Assembly (NCBI GenBank): GCA_012521345.1
Contig: JAAYMN010000019.1
Coordinates: 1 to 64,000, forward strand
Direction of reading: 5' to 3'
Origin: Bacillota bacterium
GTDB taxonomy: Bacteria > Bacillota > Dethiobacteria > Dethiobacterales > Dethiobacteraceae
Length of the DNA: 64,000 bases
Shown here: piece after piece, positions 27,546-36,241 of the stretch
Numbering within the stretch: the stretch's first letter is position 1
How the letters are laid out: the number at the start of each line of letters is the position of its first letter
Made by a program: the position numbers and the translations under genes
The notes under the pieces: generated by a model
What the model saw: the letters and a program-made list of their open reading frames with translations, nothing else
The model's database searches: none
Told to the model about the DNA's origin: nothing

Positions 27546-28522
27546 AAAATCTCCTCCTGCAACAGATTGCCGCGCACAAGTCTAAGTATATTTCCGCCCA
27601 GAATGGCCTGCACTTCAGCTTCGGAAAACCCCCTTCTCTTCAGACCTTCCGCCAACACCGGCAGGCTTGCAACATCGGGCAGCTCAGGCAACACGGCATC
27701 AATGCCGTCAAAATCACTGCCCAGAGCCAAAATTTCCACGCCGGCAACATCCGCCACGTGACAGAAATGGTCAAGCAGCGCCTCCAGGTTTGCCGTCCTA
27801 TTTTCAGCAATAAAGCCGGGATAGAAAGTCATACCGACAACGCCGCCTTGCGCACGCAGCGCCAGCAGCTGTTCATCATCCAGGTTGCGCGGATGAGCGC
27901 ACAAGGCTTTTGCATTGGCATGGGAGACTAAAACAGGCCTCTCTGCCGTCTCCAGCAGGTCGTAAAAACTGCGCGGCGCCAGGTGGGCGGCATCCACGAT
28001 AATGCCCAGCCTGTTAAACGTCCTGACCAGGTTTTTCCCGGCCTCTGTCAGTCCCCCCGCCGCCCGGCCTACTCCCACGCCGTCAGCCAACCCGTTGCGC
28101 TGGTTCCAGGTCAGCCCCACACTGCGCAGGCCCAGCCGGTAAAACACCTCCACAATTTCCGTACTGCCTTCCAGCGGCTCCCCCCCTTCCAGGGCCATCA
28201 AGGCTGCAATTTTTGGCCCCTGCAGGCAGTTTTCCAGGTCTTTTGCCGTTTTAATCAGCATCATCTCTTCCCGGTGTCTGTTGATTTCGCCCCAAAAAAG
28301 TCCTACCAGCTGCAATGCGCGCTCCAGAGACCGGTACGGTTTATACTCCGGCTCAATAAAGAGCGCAAAAAACTGCAGTTTAACGCCTGCCTCCCGCAGA
28401 CGGCACAGATCTAGGTGTCCTTTTGTATTTCTGCATCCAAAATGATAGTCTTTTTCTGCAAATAAATGCACCGTATCACAATGGCCGTCTGCGATAAATA
28501 AGCTGCCGCCCACAGGTTTCAT
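27542..28522 (-). CDS. Membrane-type (renal) dipeptidase, M19
   Basis: A 326-aa zinc peptidase of family M19. It has the first zinc motif DGHCDT near the N-terminus (residue 12), the bridging Glu in LEGGEPLEG, VDAAHL and VSHANAKAL histidines, and GSDFDGID near the C-terminus. It hydrolyses dipeptides, including D-amino-acid-containing ones. No signal peptide is seen, so it probably acts in the cytosol. It is coupled to the PHP gene. Confidence 0.92.
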   Translation of the reverse strand: MKPVGGSLFIADGHCDTVHLFAEKDYHFGCRNTKGHLDLCRLREAGVKLQFFALFIEPEYKPYRSLERALQLVGLFWGEINRHREEMMLIKTAKDLENCLQGPKIAALMALEGGEPLEGSTEIVEVFYRLGLRSVGLTWNQRNGLADGVGVGRAAGGLTEAGKNLVRTFNRLGIIVDAAHLAPRSFYDLLETAERPVLVSHANAKALCAHPRNLDDEQLLALRAQGGVVGMTFYPGFIAENRTANLEALLDHFCHVADVAGVEILALGSDFDGIDAVLPELPDVASLPVLAEGLKRRGFSEAEVQAILGGNILRLVRGNLLQEEIL

Positions 28523-28624
28523 GCTTTTGCCTCCCTCTTTCCCCGTTTGTATAATCCTTCTGCTTTCTTAATCTTTATTCCTGTTTCCGTTTTTATGCTC
28601 ACCCGAAACTTACAGTCTTTTTGC

Positions 28625-28650
28625 CAAAAAAAACACCCGCAAGCGGGTGT
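28625..28650 (-). terminator. Terminator after spoVS
   Basis: ACACCCGC / GCGGGTGT form an 8-bp stem with a two-base core and eight T residues on the minus strand, 27 bases after the spoVS stop. Confidence 0.9.
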
Positions 28651-28676
28651 CTGCCTTTATAATTTTATAATTATGC

Positions 28677-28937
28677 CTACCGGGGCTGAACAAGCAGCTT
28701 GATCGCAGTACGCTCTTCGCCCTCAATTACAATGTCAGTGAATGCAGGAATACAGATCAGATCCATACCGCTGGGAGCGACAAAACCTCTTGCAATAGCT
28801 ACCGCTTTTATCGCTTGATTCAGTGCGCCAGCTCCGATGGCCTGGATTTCTGCGGCGCCTCTCTCTCTTAATACTCCTGCCAACGCTCCTGCCACAGAAT
28901 TCGGATTGGACTTTGCTGAAACCTTTAATACTTCCAT
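28677..28937 (-). CDS. spoVS: Stage V sporulation protein S
   Basis: An 86-aa Alba-like fold protein almost invariant among spore formers (EVLKVSAKSNPNSVAGALAGVLRERG ... KAVAIARGF). In Bacillus it affects septation, engulfment and coat assembly, and is made early from a sigma-H promoter. ATG 28937 has AGGAGG 7 bases upstream; a GTG three bases earlier is too close. A sigma-H-type promoter is present upstream. Confidence 0.97.
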   Translation of the reverse strand: MEVLKVSAKSNPNSVAGALAGVLRERGAAEIQAIGAGALNQAIKAVAIARGFVAPSGMDLICIPAFTDIVIEGEERTAIKLLVQPR

Positions 28938-28985
28938 CACTGTACCTCCTAGTTTTTTTGATTTTTCAGATAACTTTTAATATTA

Positions 28986-29012
28986 ATTCAGCATCATAAG
29001 GCAAAATCCTGC
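28986..29012 (-). promoter_or_regulatory. Sigma-H-type promoter of spoVS
   Basis: On the minus strand GCAGGATTT (29004-29012) and GCTGAAT (28986-28992) are 11 bases apart. This fully matches the Bacillus sigma-H consensus RNAGGAWWW-N11/12-RNNGAAT. Bacillus spoVS is sigma-H-controlled. Confidence 0.75.
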
Positions 29013-29050
29013 CTCAGATCTTCCTATTTTAGTTATTTTATTATATTATA

Positions 29051-29833
29051 TCACAATTCATGAAAGTCAATAATACGCATGATATTTTTTGCCAAACCGG
29101 TAGCATTGTCCACATCCAGGCAGACGGCGTTGAATTGCACAGTACCCGTGGCCACTGTAAAGCGTTGCGGCATTTGCGTCAAAAATTTGCTCAGCACGGC
29201 TTCAGGGTCAACTCCCAGGATTGATTCCCGCGGGCCGGTCATTCCTACATCGGTTATGTAGGCGGTGCCGCCGGCTAAAATCCTTTCATCTGCCGTCTGG
29301 ACATGAGTATGGGTCCCCACAACGGCCGACACCCGCCCGTCCAGGTAACGCCCCATGGCTATTTTCTCGGATGTGGCCTCTGCATGAAAATCGACAAGAA
29401 TCAGATTTGTTTCTTTTTTCATCTCTTCTACGGCAGCAGCGACTGTCCGGAACGGGCACTCCAGTGCTTTCATAAAAATGCGGCCGCAGGCGTTGACAAT
29501 GCCGATTTTCCCGCCTGGAACGTGAAAAATGCCAAAACCGCGACCCGGCGCCTCAGGCGGATAATTGACAGGGCGGATAATCCGCGGCTCCCTGGTTATA
29601 TAATCAAGGGCTTCTTTTTTATCCCAGACATGATTGCCCATGGTAAGTACATCAACGCCATAGGCGAAAACTTCCACCGCTGTTTTCTCGTTAAACCCCG
29701 TTCCTCCCGCCAGGTTCTCGCCGTTGGCAACGATAAAATCAATATGATAATTTTTTTTAATTTGGGGCAGCATGTCTCGCAGGCAGTGCCTTCCCGGCCT
29801 GCCCACCACATCACCGATCATTAAAATGCGCAT
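29051..29833 (-). CDS. ymdB: YmdB metallophosphoesterase
   Basis: A 260-aa calcineurin-like phosphodiesterase, TIGR00282 family. Metal ligands are in MIGDVVGRPG, VANGENLAGG, TMGNHVWD, DFHAEATSEK and GTHTHVQT. Bacillus YmdB hydrolyses 2',3'-cyclic nucleotides and influences biofilm formation and RNase Y. It lies between rny and spoVS, as in Bacillus, though one hypothetical gene intervenes. Confidence 0.95.
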   Translation of the reverse strand: MRILMIGDVVGRPGRHCLRDMLPQIKKNYHIDFIVANGENLAGGTGFNEKTAVEVFAYGVDVLTMGNHVWDKKEALDYITREPRIIRPVNYPPEAPGRGFGIFHVPGGKIGIVNACGRIFMKALECPFRTVAAAVEEMKKETNLILVDFHAEATSEKIAMGRYLDGRVSAVVGTHTHVQTADERILAGGTAYITDVGMTGPRESILGVDPEAVLSKFLTQMPQRFTVATGTVQFNAVCLDVDNATGLAKNIMRIIDFHEL

Positions 29834-29894
29834 CTTGTCTCACCCTAACACCGGACTACGAAAAGTGTACCATTTTTTTCCCTTTGCTATACAT

Positions 29895-29921
29895 AAAAAG
29901 CGTGCCATTGCACGACACGCC
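29895..29921 (-). terminator. Terminator after hypothetical gene
   Basis: GCGTG / CACGC stem with further partial pairing, followed by TTTTTATG on the minus strand, 14 bases after the stop of the gene at 29935. Confidence 0.6.
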
Positions 29922-29934
29922 TGACAGCAGAAAG

Positions 29935-30477
29935 CTATGCGTAACGGCAGGATTCCTGCTTGTCATAAACAAAAACCTTGCCTGCTTCCCTGAAGGCAAG
30001 CAGGTTTTCCTTGCTTGTCTCGGCACCGTGCTTTAACAGAAAAGCAATTGTTTCTTCCTGGTACAGCAGGTCTTCATCGTCATAAAACGCATCCATTTTT
30101 TCGCCGTCACTGACAACTTTGCCGGGGAAGGACCGGCAGACAAGGCCGCACAGCAGGGAAATGCCTTCCGGAGACAATGTTTTGGTGCCGGCTTTAATGC
30201 CTAGAATTGACAGCTTGCCGGCAGGCTGAATTTTTACTTTATACCGCACCCGTTCTCCGCTTAATTCGGCATAGGCGGCAAATGATTCTTGCAGCAGTTC
30301 CTTAAAACTCGCCAGTTCTTCCTGTGCAGGCTTTCCGGCAAGTAAAAAATTAAAAAGGATCTGCTGCTGCGGTTCGTCAAGATTAATGGACATTATTTCC
30401 GGGTAATGCATCAGCAGGGCAACAAGCAGGCTGCCGGCAGCAGAATCCAGCTTTTGTTTGTTATGCAATTGCAACAA
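29935..30477 (-). CDS. Hypothetical protein between rny and ymdB
   Basis: I do not recognise this 180-aa protein. It is soluble and acidic, with no signal peptide or membrane helix. Helical segments lie at residues 13-85 (LLVALLMHYPEIMSIN, EELASFKELLQESFAAYAEL), a strand-rich part at 88-130, and a C-terminal part ends QESCRYA. The start is TTG 30477, with GGGGGA 7 bases upstream; an ATG near the site opens only a tiny frame. A match to the sigma-H consensus lies about 40 bases upstream, so expression at the onset of sporulation is likely (inference). It has its own terminator. Confidence 0.7.
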   Translation of the reverse strand: MLQLHNKQKLDSAAGSLLVALLMHYPEIMSINLDEPQQQILFNFLLAGKPAQEELASFKELLQESFAAYAELSGERVRYKVKIQPAGKLSILGIKAGTKTLSPEGISLLCGLVCRSFPGKVVSDGEKMDAFYDDEDLLYQEETIAFLLKHGAETSKENLLAFREAGKVFVYDKQESCRYA

Positions 30478-30517
30478 TTCTCATTCCCCCGGTAACGACT
30501 ATTGCTGTTTTTCATAC

Positions 30518-30545
30518 ATTCAATAATCACGGCAGCAAATCCTGC
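30518..30545 (-). promoter_or_regulatory. Sigma-H-type promoter of hypothetical gene
   Basis: On the minus strand GCAGGATTT (30537-30545) and ATTGAAT (30518-30524) are 12 bases apart, again matching RNAGGAWWW-N11/12-RNNGAAT. The -35 element is identical to that of spoVS. Confidence 0.65.
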
Positions 30546-30615
30546 CGTCAGCCGTTTTTTCTGCCATGCATTTTTTTTCATCTTCCCCTTTTTTTGTTAT
30601 TATGCACGGAAAAAT

Positions 30616-30642
30616 AAAAGGAGCGCCGGCGCGCTCCTTTTT
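30616..30642. terminator. Terminator after rny
   Basis: AAAAGGAGCGC / GCGCTCCTTTT form an 11-bp stem with a four-base loop, 6 bases after the rny stop. It has A/T tracts on both sides. Confidence 0.9.
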
Positions 30643-30648
30643 ACGGCT

Positions 30649-32190
30649 CTATTTGGCATAATCAACTGCCCTGGTTTCCCTGATGACAGTAACTTTAATC
30701 TGTCCGGGATACTCCAGTCCCTCTTCAATCCGCTTGACGATTTCCCTGGCCAGGGTAACACTTGCCAGGTCATCGATTTTTTCCGGTTTCACCATAATGC
30801 GAATTTCACGGCCTGCCTGGATGGCATAAGCCTTTTCCACGCCTTCAAATGAATCGGCAATTTCTTCCAGTTTCTCGAGTCGTTTAATGTAGGCTTCCAG
30901 TGTTTCCCGCCTGGCACCGGGTCGTGCCGCGGAAATCGCATCTGCAGCCTGCACCAAAACTGCTTCCAGGGTAAGGAATTCCTCGTCCCCGTGGTGAGCG
31001 GCAATGGCATTGATAATTTCCTTTGATTCCTTGTATTTTCGCGCCAGTTCGGCGCCGATGGCAACATGGGGCCCATCCACTTCATGATCCACTGCTTTGC
31101 CGATATCGTGCAACAAACCGGCTCTTTTGGCAAACTGGACGTCCAGCCCCAGTTCAGCCGCCATGGCACCGGCCAAATGGGCGACTTCAATTGAATGTTT
31201 CAATACATTCTGGCCGTAACTAGTGCGGAAACTGAGACGCCCCAATAGTTTTACCAGTTCGGGGTGCAGGCCATGCACGTTTGTTTCAAAAGTGGCCGCT
31301 TCCCCTTCCTCGCGAATACGCATGTCCACTTCCTGGCGGGCTTTTTCCACCATTTCTTCAATCCTGGCAGGATGAATCCTCCCGTCCGCCACCAATTTTT
31401 CCAGGGCAATACGGGCAATTTCCCGCCGGATCGGGTCAAAACCGGAGAGGATAACTGCTTCCGGAGTATCGTCAATAATCAGGTCAATCCCGGTCAGTGT
31501 TTCCAAAGCACGGATATTGCGTCCTTCCCGGCCGATAATCCGTCCTTTCATTTCATCGTTGGGCAGCGAAACTACGGAAACGGTTGTTTCCGAAACATGA
31601 TCGGCGGCAAATTTCTGGATGGCGTAGGTAATAATCTGACGCGCTTTTTTTTCAGCCTCTTCCTTGGCCTGCGTCTCAATTTCCTTAACCATCATGGCCA
31701 TCTCATGCTTTACTTCCTCACGGACATGAGACAGCAAAAGTTCCTTTGCCTCTTCCGAACTCAAGCCGCTGATGCGTTCCAGTTCAGCCAGCTGCTGTTC
31801 CAGCACTTCGGCTATTCTTTCCTGGGTTTTGGTAATTTCCTGCTCCCTGCGCTTCAGTTCTTCATCTTTACGCTCAATCTGCGCCGTTTTTCTATCCAGC
31901 GTTTCCTCTTTCTGCAATAGCCGCCGCTCCATGCGCTTTAATTCTTCCCGGCGCTCGCGGCTTTCCTGCTCCAAGTCCCTGCGCAGTTTGTGCACTTCTT
32001 CCTTGGCTTCTATTATTTTTTCTCTTTTTACGGCCTGGGCCTGCTTTTCCGCTTCCGCCAGGATTGTTTTTGCCGCTTCCTCCGCAGAACCGAGCTTGCG
32101 TTCAGCCGTCTGCTTGCGCAGCAAATAACCGGCGGCAACGGAGACCAGAGCCGTGGCAATGACTATCAGCACTACATGAATTGCCTGCAA
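30649..32190 (-). CDS. rny: Ribonuclease Y
   Basis: Membrane-anchored endoribonuclease that starts mRNA decay. The 513-aa protein has an N-terminal transmembrane helix (residues 4-24), a long charged coiled coil (about 30-200), a KH domain with [20 protein letters not shown], and an HD domain with [10 protein letters not shown] and AAHHGDEE. The start is TTG 32190, with AGGAGGTGA 8 bases upstream. A probable small RNA or attenuated leader precedes it. Order recA-rny-ymdB-spoVS matches Bacillus. Confidence 0.97.
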   Translation of the reverse strand: MQAIHVVLIVIATALVSVAAGYLLRKQTAERKLGSAEEAAKTILAEAEKQAQAVKREKIIEAKEEVHKLRRDLEQESRERREELKRMERRLLQKEETLDRKTAQIERKDEELKRREQEITKTQERIAEVLEQQLAELERISGLSSEEAKELLLSHVREEVKHEMAMMVKEIETQAKEEAEKKARQIITYAIQKFAADHVSETTVSVVSLPNDEMKGRIIGREGRNIRALETLTGIDLIIDDTPEAVILSGFDPIRREIARIALEKLVADGRIHPARIEEMVEKARQEVDMRIREEGEAATFETNVHGLHPELVKLLGRLSFRTSYGQNVLKHSIEVAHLAGAMAAELGLDVQFAKRAGLLHDIGKAVDHEVDGPHVAIGAELARKYKESKEIINAIAAHHGDEEFLTLEAVLVQAADAISAARPGARRETLEAYIKRLEKLEEIADSFEGVEKAYAIQAGREIRIMVKPEKIDDLASVTLAREIVKRIEEGLEYPGQIKVTVIRETRAVDYAK

Positions 32191-32234
32191 TTATTTCACC
32201 TCCTATTTTCAGAATATAAAAGCATAAAATGGAA

Positions 32235-32390
32235 AAACAAAAATAGCTGTGCGGTCACACACAGCTAGAGAGAAACACATATCAATCTTAACTGGAGAAG
32301 CAACTATTGATTTAACCAGTAAAAGATATATATGTCAAGGCTCAGAGAGCCCGATACTCTTAGCAGGGGACCAGCGCCAATTACTTTTCT
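32235..32390 (-). ncRNA. Candidate leader / small RNA before rny
   Basis: A strong promoter (32398-32426) and a terminator frame an RNA of about 155 bases. The terminator stem is AGCTGTG (minus strand) against CACAGCT, 32245-32266, followed by ATTTTTGTTTTT. Inside are GGCTC-TCT-GAGCC and a long interrupted helix (about 32283-32336 on the plus strand, ACTGG/CCAGT at its tip, ACATAT/ATATGT at its base). I know no Rfam family that fits. It could be a free small RNA or an attenuator controlling read-through into rny. The rest of 32427-32548 is AT-rich with no gene. Confidence 0.5.
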
Positions 32391-32397
32391 GCCTTAA

Positions 32398-32426
32398 ATT
32401 GTATCTATTTTTTTGCATTATGTCAA
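32398..32426 (-). promoter_or_regulatory. Promoter of the rny leader RNA
   Basis: On the minus strand TTGACA (32421-32426) and TACAAT (32398-32403) are 17 bases apart, close to the sigma-A consensus. A second, weaker TTGACA-N17-TTAAAT lies about 90 bases downstream inside the RNA. Confidence 0.75.
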
Positions 32427-32548
32427 GGCGAAGGCACTTCTTTCTCCGTCTCTGTGCCGTCAACGCCGTTTGTTTTGCCTGCCATAGTATTATATTAAAA
32501 AAAAATAATTTTAATCAAGACAAATTTAATAAAAAGTCTGTCAGCGGT

Positions 32549-33022
32549 TTACTCGTCGCCATCCTGCCAGGCAATCCCAAGCCTGCTTAATGCCCGCTTG
32601 GCCGCCGGCATGCTGAAGCCGCGATTGAGCAGGCTTTTAAGCAGCTTCCTTCCGTCACGCCCTTTTCCTGTCAGCAAGCGAGATAAGCAGCGGTCAGCCT
32701 GTTCATCTTCCACCCCGGAGGTAAAAACGGCAGCCAGCTCCTCATCCGCCACTTTCCGCTCCACGCCTGCCGCCAGCAGCGCCGCCCGCATCCTGCAAGG
32801 GCCCAGCGGCTTCCCCTCCAGGCGCCAGGCAATGTATTCCCTTGCAAATTTCCTGTCATCCACATACCCCAGCTCCAAGAGTTCCCGGATGACAGCTTCC
32901 GCCGCTTCCGGCGCAATCCCTTTTTGCTGCAGGCGGTCCCTGACCTGTTTTTCCGTCCGTGCTTTGCCGGCAAGCATCCTGTAGGCAATTTCCCTTGCTT
33001 TTTTCAGTTGACAGTCGCTCAT
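32549..33022 (-). CDS. recX: RecX regulator of RecA
   Basis: A 157-aa protein that modulates RecA filaments. It shows three RecX repeat modules: AREIAYRMLAGKARTEKQVRDRL, VIRELLELGYVDDRKFAREYI, and the C-terminal LLTGKGRDGRKLLKSLLNRGFS. The start codon overlaps the recA stop (TAATG), so it is coupled to recA and shares its SOS control. Confidence 0.93.
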   Translation of the reverse strand: MSDCQLKKAREIAYRMLAGKARTEKQVRDRLQQKGIAPEAAEAVIRELLELGYVDDRKFAREYIAWRLEGKPLGPCRMRAALLAAGVERKVADEELAAVFTSGVEDEQADRCLSRLLTGKGRDGRKLLKSLLNRGFSMPAAKRALSRLGIAWQDGDE

Positions 33023-34047
33023 TATTCCCCTGCCGCATCGGCCGCCGGCTGACCAAGGACCGGCAGGTTGTAAGCTTCACGGATTTTTCTCTCAATTTCC
33101 GCGGCAATTTCGGGGTTGTCCTTTAAAAACTGCCGTGCATTTTCCCTGCCCTGCCCCAGTCGCATGTCACCGTAGGAAAACCAGGCGCCGCTTTTTTGGA
33201 TTAGGTCCAGGTCACAGCCGTAATCCAGAATAGATCCTTCCCGGGAAATTCCTTCCCCGTAAACAATGTCAAAATCAGCCTGTTTAAAGGGGGGAGCAAC
33301 TTTATTCTTGACAACTTTTGCCCGCGTCCGGCTGCCTATGGCATCGGCGCCCTGTTTTAATGTTTCCAGGCGGCGGACATCAATGCGGATGGAAGCATAA
33401 AACTTCAAGGCCCGCCCGCCGGGCGTCACTTCGGGATTGCCGAACAGAACTCCCACTTTTTCGCGGATTTGGTTGATAAAGATGGCAATGGTGTTGGACT
33501 TGGCAATGGCGCCGGAAAGCTTGCGCAATGCCTGGGACATGAGGCGCGCCTGCAGCCCCACATGCGCATCTCCCATTTCCCCGTCAATTTCCGCTTTGGG
33601 CACCAGGGCGGCAACAGAGTCGATTACAATAACGTCGATGGCGCCGCTGCGAACAAGTGATTCCGCTATCTCCAGCGCCTGTTCCCCCGTATCCGGCTGG
33701 CTGACCAAAAGTTCATCCGTATTGACCCCCAGCTTTTTGGCATAGACGGGATCCAGGGCATGCTCCGCATCGATAAAAGCAGCATAACCCCCTGCCTTCT
33801 GTGCTTCGGCAATGGCATGAAGAGCGACTGTCGTTTTGCCGGAAGACTCGGGGCCGAAAATTTCAATGACGCGTCCCCGGGGAAAACCGCCTACTCCTAA
33901 AGCAATGTCCAGGGCAAGGGAACCGCTCGGTATCACCGACAGGCTCAGGCGGTTTGTTTCATCGCCCAGCCGCATAATCGACCCCTTTCCGAACTGTTTT
34001 TCAATTTGCAATAAGGCCATTTCCAGCGCCTTTTTCTTCTCCATCAC
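33022..34047 (-). CDS. recA: Recombinase RecA
   Basis: Strand-exchange ATPase and co-protease for LexA cleavage. The 341-aa protein has Walker [14 protein letters not shown], Walker [13 protein letters not shown], the L1/L2 DNA loops ([40 protein letters not shown]) and a short C-terminal domain. GTG 34047 has AGGAGG 8 bases upstream; ATG 34044 is the alternative. A LexA-box candidate lies upstream. recX follows directly. Confidence 0.98.
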   Translation of the reverse strand: MMEKKKALEMALLQIEKQFGKGSIMRLGDETNRLSLSVIPSGSLALDIALGVGGFPRGRVIEIFGPESSGKTTVALHAIAEAQKAGGYAAFIDAEHALDPVYAKKLGVNTDELLVSQPDTGEQALEIAESLVRSGAIDVIVIDSVAALVPKAEIDGEMGDAHVGLQARLMSQALRKLSGAIAKSNTIAIFINQIREKVGVLFGNPEVTPGGRALKFYASIRIDVRRLETLKQGADAIGSRTRAKVVKNKVAPPFKQADFDIVYGEGISREGSILDYGCDLDLIQKSGAWFSYGDMRLGQGRENARQFLKDNPEIAAEIERKIREAYNLPVLGQPAADAAGE

Positions 34048-34064
34048 GGGATAAACCTCCTAAC

Positions 34065-34078
34065 CAAACATTTGTTCC
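34065..34078 (-). promoter_or_regulatory. LexA box upstream of recA
   Basis: CAAACATTTGTTCC on the plus strand fits the CGAACNNNNGTTYG pattern except for one outer base. It lies 17 bases before the recA start and just downstream of a possible -10 (TATAAG on the minus strand). Confidence 0.65.
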
Positions 34079-34148
34079 CCCTTATATCTTCGTCCCCGCC
34101 CGGCAAAATCCTGCATGTGCCGTAAAAAATTTACAGGTAAATGAGGCA

Positions 34149-34709
34149 TTACTTCTCCGGAACCTGCCCTGCAAGCATAAACTCCCTTACTTTTGTATAC
34201 ACGGGGCCGTGCTTGGTCAGGGTGCTTTCCAGGCAGAAAAATCGGTCGGCAGTAAAGATTCCGGCAAAAAAGTCTTTCTGTTCCAAAAAGGAGCCGCTGC
34301 TTGCCCTTTTCCCCTGCCGGACTCGCCCCAGCGTCAGATGGGGTGAAAAAGGATTTCCGGGGACAATTCCCACGGCGCGGGAAAGAGCGGCAGCCAGCCG
34401 GGTCAATTGCTCCCCGCCCTCCCTGACTCCTGCCCAAAAAACCCGCGGCCGGGACGGCGACGGGAAAACGCCGACACCCCCGATGCTAACGGTAAAACAG
34501 GAAAAAGCCCGGGCTGCTGCCTGCGCCTGCAGCAGCATTTGCTGCAAGGCTTCATCCGTCACCTCTCCGCAAAAAAGCAGGGTCAGATGCAAATTTCCCC
34601 TTTCCACCAGCTTGACGGCACTAGAAGCATGCGGGATTTTTAACTGCAGTTGTACCAGGTTGTCCTTAATTTTCTCCGGCAGGTCAAGGGCAAAAAAAAT
34701 TCTTGGCAT
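34149..34709 (-). CDS. thpR: RNA 2',3'-cyclic phosphodiesterase (ThpR/LigT)
   Basis: A 186-aa 2H phosphoesterase. The two catalytic HxT motifs are HLTLLF (about residue 43) and HLTLGR (about residue 128). These enzymes open 2',3'-cyclic phosphates in RNA or tRNA fragments. Start ATG 34709 has GGAGG upstream. It sits between the membrane phosphoesterase and recA and may share RNA-end chemistry with YmdB and RNase Y nearby (inference). Confidence 0.92.
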   Translation of the reverse strand: MPRIFFALDLPEKIKDNLVQLQLKIPHASSAVKLVERGNLHLTLLFCGEVTDEALQQMLLQAQAAARAFSCFTVSIGGVGVFPSPSRPRVFWAGVREGGEQLTRLAAALSRAVGIVPGNPFSPHLTLGRVRQGKRASSGSFLEQKDFFAGIFTADRFFCLESTLTKHGPVYTKVREFMLAGQVPEK

Positions 34710-34756
34710 GGCGGCCTCCGTTGCTTGCATTTTCTTTTTAATTTATACCGCCCGCG

Positions 34757-34785
34757 AAAAATTCCTGCCGCGGCAGGAATTTTTT
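34757..34785. terminator. Symmetric terminator between phosphoesterase and thpR
   Basis: AAAAATTCCTGCCG meets CGGCAGGAATTTTT with almost no loop, giving a near-perfect palindrome with A/T ends on both sides, 15 bases after the stop of the gene at 34801. Confidence 0.8.
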
Positions 34786-34800
34786 CAAACGCTTGTCTTT

Positions 34801-36237
34801 TTATTGCTGATTCTGCGGGACATTTTCTTCCGACTGCAATTCTGCAACAGCTTCTTGCACAAAGAGCCGCCTCTCCAGCGAGAAGCCGCTCTGCTGCTGG
34901 TAGACATGGATGATATCCACGGCTTTCAGGTAAAAGCCATTCTCTTCCCTGCGGCCAAAATGCAGCAGGGCCAGAGTGTAGGGCGTTTCTTTCCCGGTTT
35001 GCAGGCCGCGGATGCCCGCCGCACCTGTGGTTCCTGCGTTAATCATTACGGAACCGTCCCTTTCCGTGAGGGCAAACTGGTGCGTATGGCCTGTCAGGAC
35101 CACCGGCACCAGGCCCAGGGATTTTTCCGCAATGCGCGGGTGATGGGCGCAGGCTACATGGACAGCTTCCTCCTCCGCAGCCACAACCTTGATCAGCCGC
35201 AACGCATACCGGTCCAACTCCGTCTCGGGCGCAACCACCATTGAAGGTCCGGCGGAGGCCGGGTCGGCAATGCCGGCAATGCGCAGCCCGCCGATTTCCA
35301 CCGTTCCCTCTTCCAGCACAAGCACATTGGGAATGCTTTTCATGCGGGCAACAACATCGGGGGTATCATGATTCCCGGGGATGAAAACATAGGGAATACC
35401 GAACCCCGCAATGGGGGTGGCCAGCCCGGCTTCGATTTCCGTGCCGAAATCGGTTATATCGCCCGTGTCAATTACCAGGGACACATTAAAAGCCTGTACT
35501 ACCTGCCGTACAAAATCCATGCCGGCAGGATTGTTATGCAGGTCGGAAATATGGGCTACTTTCAGGTCGCCCTCCACCGACCCCAGGGCTTCCAGGCGGT
35601 CCACAACAAGAAAAAGGTTGTTAATGCTTTCCGCCACCAGCTCCAGCTGCTCTCCCAGCGAGTTGACGTGGAAAAGGGCCTCTTCCACCAGCCCGAACAT
35701 CCAGGGTGCCGCTTCCAGGATGCCCTCAAATTCCGGGCTTAAAAAAGCCGCCGGTGAATAGGTGAGGTAAGCGCCGGCAAGAAGGATTAAAAGCAGCAGG
35801 GCACCTGTCACGCCGGCGGCAAGCAGCTTTTTCCTGTCACGCTCCCCGAAGAAGTACGGGCCTGCCACTCCGCCCAGAAAAGCCAGAAGCAAAAGCCTGG
35901 ACAAAAAAATCCGGGCCTTGCGGTAGGCGGCAGCCTGCAGCGCAGCCAGATACTCCTCGTCCCTGCTATTGGCGATCACTTCGTCCAACTGCTTGAGGTT
36001 AATGTTGGTCAGCGTGGTCTTGAGCAAAAGCGGCGGCAGATGGGTGCGCGCCCGTACCCTGCCCAGGGGCGGTATTTCCAGCTGCGTGTAGCCGCCGTCA
36101 AATATGGCGACGCTCAAGCGGATTTCAAAGGCCTCAAGTACCGTAGTATAGCTGCCAAGAAGGCTGACAAAAGTCAGCATTCCAATTACCGCCAAAATGA
36201 AAAGGCCGACCATCCGGCGCCGCTTTTCCTTCTGCAA
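34801..36237 (-). CDS. Membrane-anchored metallophosphoesterase
   Basis: A 478-aa protein: one transmembrane helix at residues 10-30, an extracytoplasmic segment, two more helices (about 108-125 and 138-160), then a calcineurin-like phosphoesterase. Metal motifs are HISDLHNNPAG, DTGDITDFG, PGNHDTPD and LTGHTHQFAL, all intact. The substrate is unknown; cyclic nucleotides or lipid-linked phosphates are possible. It starts with TTG 36237 four bases after the cinA stop, so it is in the cinA operon. Confidence 0.85.
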   Translation of the reverse strand: MQKEKRRRMVGLFILAVIGMLTFVSLLGSYTTVLEAFEIRLSVAIFDGGYTQLEIPPLGRVRARTHLPPLLLKTTLTNINLKQLDEVIANSRDEEYLAALQAAAYRKARIFLSRLLLLAFLGGVAGPYFFGERDRKKLLAAGVTGALLLLILLAGAYLTYSPAAFLSPEFEGILEAAPWMFGLVEEALFHVNSLGEQLELVAESINNLFLVVDRLEALGSVEGDLKVAHISDLHNNPAGMDFVRQVVQAFNVSLVIDTGDITDFGTEIEAGLATPIAGFGIPYVFIPGNHDTPDVVARMKSIPNVLVLEEGTVEIGGLRIAGIADPASAGPSMVVAPETELDRYALRLIKVVAAEEEAVHVACAHHPRIAEKSLGLVPVVLTGHTHQFALTERDGSVMINAGTTGAAGIRGLQTGKETPYTLALLHFGRREENGFYLKAVDIIHVYQQQSGFSLERRLFVQEAVAELQSEENVPQNQQ

Positions 36238-36241
36238 GCTA

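Noticed and set aside
32235-32390. 6S RNA as identity of the rny leader
   Set aside because: The 5' and 3' ends do not pair to form the closing stem and there is no long central bubble in a single rod.
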